A stretch of DNA of 9,324 nt from contig WFOW01000437.1 in NCBI GenBank assembly GCA_015487895.1, positions 1-9,324 on the forward strand, in the 5' to 3' direction. The notes beneath the pieces were generated by a model that was not told the origin of the DNA, ran no database searches, and was given only the letters and a program-made list of their open reading frames with translations. The position numbers and the translations under genes are program-made. Below are positions 7,750 to 9,324 of the stretch, piece after piece; position 1 is the stretch's first letter; each line of letters opens with the position of its first letter. The DNA is from Gammaproteobacteria bacterium. GTDB taxonomy: Bacteria > Pseudomonadota > Gammaproteobacteria > S144-34.

Positions 7750-7784
7750 GGGCCGGCCCCGCGCGCCGCGGTCGCGGCTGCGCG
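7750..7784 (-). repeat. Strong hairpins in the predicted glgC leader
   Basis: Read on the minus strand, bases 7784-7760 fold into an inner stem GCCGC/GCGGC with loop GACC, extended past a single bulged A by five more G-C pairs (CGCGC/GCGCG). Next to it, 7759-7750 is the perfect 10-bp palindrome GGGCCGGCCC. If transcription starts near 7781, the larger hairpin would form at or near the extreme 5' end of the glgC mRNA. No T tract follows either one. The pairing is observed; any role in mRNA stability or protein binding is inference, and G+C-rich DNA yields many such stems by chance. Confidence 0.4.
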
Positions 7785-7786
7785 CC

Positions 7787-7793
7787 TATGTTA
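7787..7793. promoter_or_regulatory. Overlapping divergent -10-like boxes for glgB and glgC
   Basis: The 186-bp glgC/glgB gap holds one clear AT-rich island, TATGTTACCAT (7787-7797). The plus strand reads TATGTT (7787-7792) and the minus strand reads TAACAT (7793-7788); both fit TANNNT, each with 4/6 to the -10 consensus. Predicted starts are near 7799 for glgB (leader about 82 nt) and near 7781 for glgC (leader about 86 nt). No -35 match is visible at standard spacing on either side, so an activator or a divergent sigma usage is possible. Inference from composition and position only. Confidence 0.45.
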
Positions 7794-7817
7794 CCATCGC
7801 CGCCGGAACGCGCGCGC

Positions 7818-7848
7818 CTCGGCCGCCCGCGGCGGCGGCACGGCCGAG
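7818..7848 (+). repeat. 8-bp perfect inverted repeat in the glgB leader
   Basis: CTCGGCCG (7818-7825) and CGGCCGAG (7841-7848) are exact reverse complements separated by 15 bases. In RNA they would form an eight-pair stem in the middle of the predicted glgB 5' leader; in DNA they could be an operator half-site pair. There is no T tract after it, so it is not a standard terminator. Function unknown. Confidence 0.4.
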
Positions 7849-7865
7849 CCACCCATGCCGACGGC

Positions 7866-7871
7866 AGGAAG
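7866..7871 (+). promoter_or_regulatory. Ribosome-binding site of glgB
   Basis: AGGAAG lies 9 nt before TTG 7881 and is the best Shine-Dalgarno-like site near the start of the conserved GlgB sequence. Its last three bases fall inside the 14-bp palindrome that also covers the start codon. It is the main reason for choosing the TTG. Confidence 0.5.
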
Positions 7872-7882
7872 CTCCGGAGCTT
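7869..7882 (+). repeat. 14-bp perfect palindrome over the glgB RBS and start codon
   Basis: AAGCTCCGGAGCTT is identical to its reverse complement. It overlaps the end of the AGGAAG ribosome-binding site and the first two bases of the TTG start. In RNA it can form a five-pair stem with a CCGG loop that would hide both; in DNA it could be a dimeric-protein site. Observed symmetry; function inferred. Confidence 0.5.
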
Positions 7883-9324
7883 GTCCGCACCCCCGTCCGA
7901 GCCGCGCGGCCCGCTCGCGGACGACATCCGTCTGCTGAGCGAGGCGCGCCACCATGACCCCTTCGCCGTCCTCGGCCCCCATCTGGAGGACGGCCGCAAG
8001 ATCGTGCGCGCCTTCCTGCCCGGCGCAGCGGCCGCCTGGGTGATCGGCGCCGATGGCCGCGCCCTGCCCATGGAGCGCGTGGCCGCGAGCGAGCTGTTCG
8101 AGTGGCGCGGCGCGCCGGCCGCCGTGCCCGAGCGCTACCGCCTGCGCTGGCGCGACGGCACCGGCGACCACGAGGCCTGGGACCCCTACTGCTTCCCGCC
8201 CCTGATCCCGGACTTCGACCTGCACCTGCACGCCGAGGGGCGCCACCGGCACGCCTGGCGCTTCCTCGGCGCCAGCCGCCGCACCGTCGACGGCATCGAG
8301 GGCGTGCTCTTCGGCGTCTGGGCCCCCAACGCCGAGCGCGTGAGCGTGGTGGGCGACTTCAACGCCTGGGACGGCCGCCGTCACCCCATGCGCGTGCGCG
8401 GGGGCACGGGCGTGTGGGAGCTCTTCCTGCCGGAGCTGCCCGAAGGCGCGCTCTACAAGTTCGAGATCCGCAGCCGCGCGACCGGCGCCGTGCTGCTCAA
8501 GACCGACCCCTACGGGCGGCGCTTCGAGCTGCGCCCGGCGAACGCGGCGGTGGTGTGCACGCGCAGCGGCCACCGGTGGGGCGACGCGGAGTGGATGGAG
8601 CGCCGCGCCGCCTGGGACTGGCAGCACGAGCCCATGTCGGTCTACGAGGTCCACCTCGGCTCGTGGCGGCGCGCCCCGGACGGCGGCTTCCTCGACTACC
8701 GCACCCTCGCCGAGCAGCTCGTCGAGCACGTGCGTGCCCTCGGCTACACGCACATCGAGCTGCTCCCGGTGACCGAGCACCCGCTGGATGCCTCCTGGGG
8801 CTACCAGACGACGGGCTTCTTCGCCCCCACCGCGCGCTTCGGCGACCCCGACGGCTTCCGCTGGCTCGTGGACCACTGCCACCGCCAGGGCATCGGCGTG
8901 CTGCTCGACTGGGTCCCGGGCCACTTCCCGCGCGACGAGCACGCGCTGGCGCGCTTCGACGGCACCGCCCTGTACGAGCACGAGGACCCGCGGCGCGGCG
9001 AGCACCGCGACTGGGGCACGCTCGTCTTCAACTACGGCCGCAACGAGGTGCGCAGCTTCCTGATCTCGAGCGCCCTGCACTGGCTGGAGGAGTTCCACGT
9101 CGACGGCCTGCGCGTGGACGCCGTCGCCTCCATGCTCTACCTCGACTACTCGCGCGGTCCCGGCGAGTGGCTGCCCAACATCTACGGCGGGCGCGAGAAC
9201 CTGGAGGCCATCGACTTCCTGCGCGAGCTCAACACCGTCACGCACGGCGAGCAGCCGGGCAGCGTCACGGTGGCGGAGGAGTCCACCGCCTGGCCGCAGG
9301 TCACGCGGCCGACCTGGGTGGGCG
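7881..9324 (+). CDS. glgB: 1,4-alpha-glucan branching enzyme GlgB (GH13), C-terminus cut by window edge
   Basis: GlgB cleaves an alpha-1,4 chain and rejoins it by an alpha-1,6 bond, making glycogen branches. The plus-strand frame stays open for 481 codons to the window end, about two thirds of a usual protein of roughly 730. It reads [19 protein letters not shown], then HHDPFAVLG (an E. coli-like N1 domain), the CBM48-type module [20 protein letters not shown] (144-163), [10 protein letters not shown] (255-264), [19 protein letters not shown] (from 303) and [10 protein letters not shown] (341-350). Nucleophile D413 lies in LRVDAVASM and acid/base E466 in VAEEST; both are 8 residues after the E. 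coli positions (405, 458). The start is probably TTG 7881. An in-frame ATG at 7788 would add 31 mostly arginine-rich residues without family support and coincides with the likely -10 box. glgA or glgX may follow outside the window. Confidence 0.95.
   Translation, partial: MSAPPSEPRGPLADDIRLLSEARHHDPFAVLGPHLEDGRKIVRAFLPGAAAAWVIGADGRALPMERVAASELFEWRGAPAAVPERYRLRWRDGTGDHEAWDPYCFPPLIPDFDLHLHAEGRHRHAWRFLGASRRTVDGIEGVLFGVWAPNAERVSVVGDFNAWDGRRHPMRVRGGTGVWELFLPELPEGALYKFEIRSRATGAVLLKTDPYGRRFELRPANAAVVCTRSGHRWGDAEWMERRAAWDWQHEPMSVYEVHLGSWRRAPDGGFLDYRTLAEQLVEHVRALGYTHIELLPVTEHPLDASWGYQTTGFFAPTARFGDPDGFRWLVDHCHRQGIGVLLDWVPGHFPRDEHALARFDGTALYEHEDPRRGEHRDWGTLVFNYGRNEVRSFLISSALHWLEEFHVDGLRVDAVASMLYLDYSRGPGEWLPNIYGGRENLEAIDFLRELNTVTHGEQPGSVTVAEESTAWPQVTRPTWVG

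Noticed and set aside
7855..7938. A 27-codon upstream open frame (ATG 7855 to TGA 7938) overlapping the glgB start.
   Set aside because: No ribosome-binding site precedes it and the peptide has no evident leader-peptide features such as a run of one amino acid; short open frames are expected by chance here.
7791..9245. An antisense open frame of about 480 codons opposite glgB.
   Set aside because: The plus strand here encodes unmistakable GlgB with its catalytic residues; the antisense product has no recognisable motif.

Overview
The window is a very G+C-rich (by eye well above 70%) bacterial chromosomal segment. It is dominated by a glycogen (alpha-1,4-glucan) storage and mobilisation cluster beside a housekeeping tRNA-modification locus. 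GlgC and GlgB closely resemble the E. coli proteins as I remember them. queA next to a tRNA-Leu gene is an arrangement I recall from Pseudomonas. Together these suggest a high-G+C gammaproteobacterium, perhaps of the Ectothiorhodospiraceae/Chromatiales type. That assignment is inference; the window carries no taxonomic marker beyond the tRNA.

Layout. (1) 1-387, minus: 5' part of queA, cut by the window edge. (2) 388-498: divergent promoter region with overlapping -10 boxes facing both ways. (3) 499-585, plus: tRNA-Leu(CAA), class II, CCA encoded. (4) 676-3246, plus: glgP, an alpha-glucan phosphorylase of the DUF3417-containing type. (5) 3256-7694, minus: a tight three-gene operon transcribed glgC -> GH57 glycoside hydrolase -> malQ, converging on glgP with 9 bp between stop codons. 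(6) 7695-7880: divergent glgC/glgB control region with a shared AT-rich island and several inverted repeats. (7) 7881-9324, plus: glgB, cut by the window edge after the catalytic nucleophile and acid/base motifs.

How the genes work together. GlgC makes ADP-glucose. A glycogen synthase (glgA, not in the window) would polymerise it, and GlgB adds alpha-1,6 branches. GlgP phosphorolyses outer chains to glucose-1-phosphate, MalQ recycles short maltodextrins by disproportionation, and the GH57 enzyme probably hydrolyses, debranches or rearranges alpha-glucan. No glgX-type debranching enzyme is visible, so the GH57 protein is the main candidate for that role here.

I see no CRISPR array, insertion sequence, phage gene or wholly unknown system. 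The points worth a second look are regulatory (two divergent promoters built on overlapping -10 elements, a 14-bp palindrome covering the glgB ribosome-binding site and TTG start, possible tRNA-Leu/glgP co-transcription) and the unassigned specificity of the GH57 enzyme.
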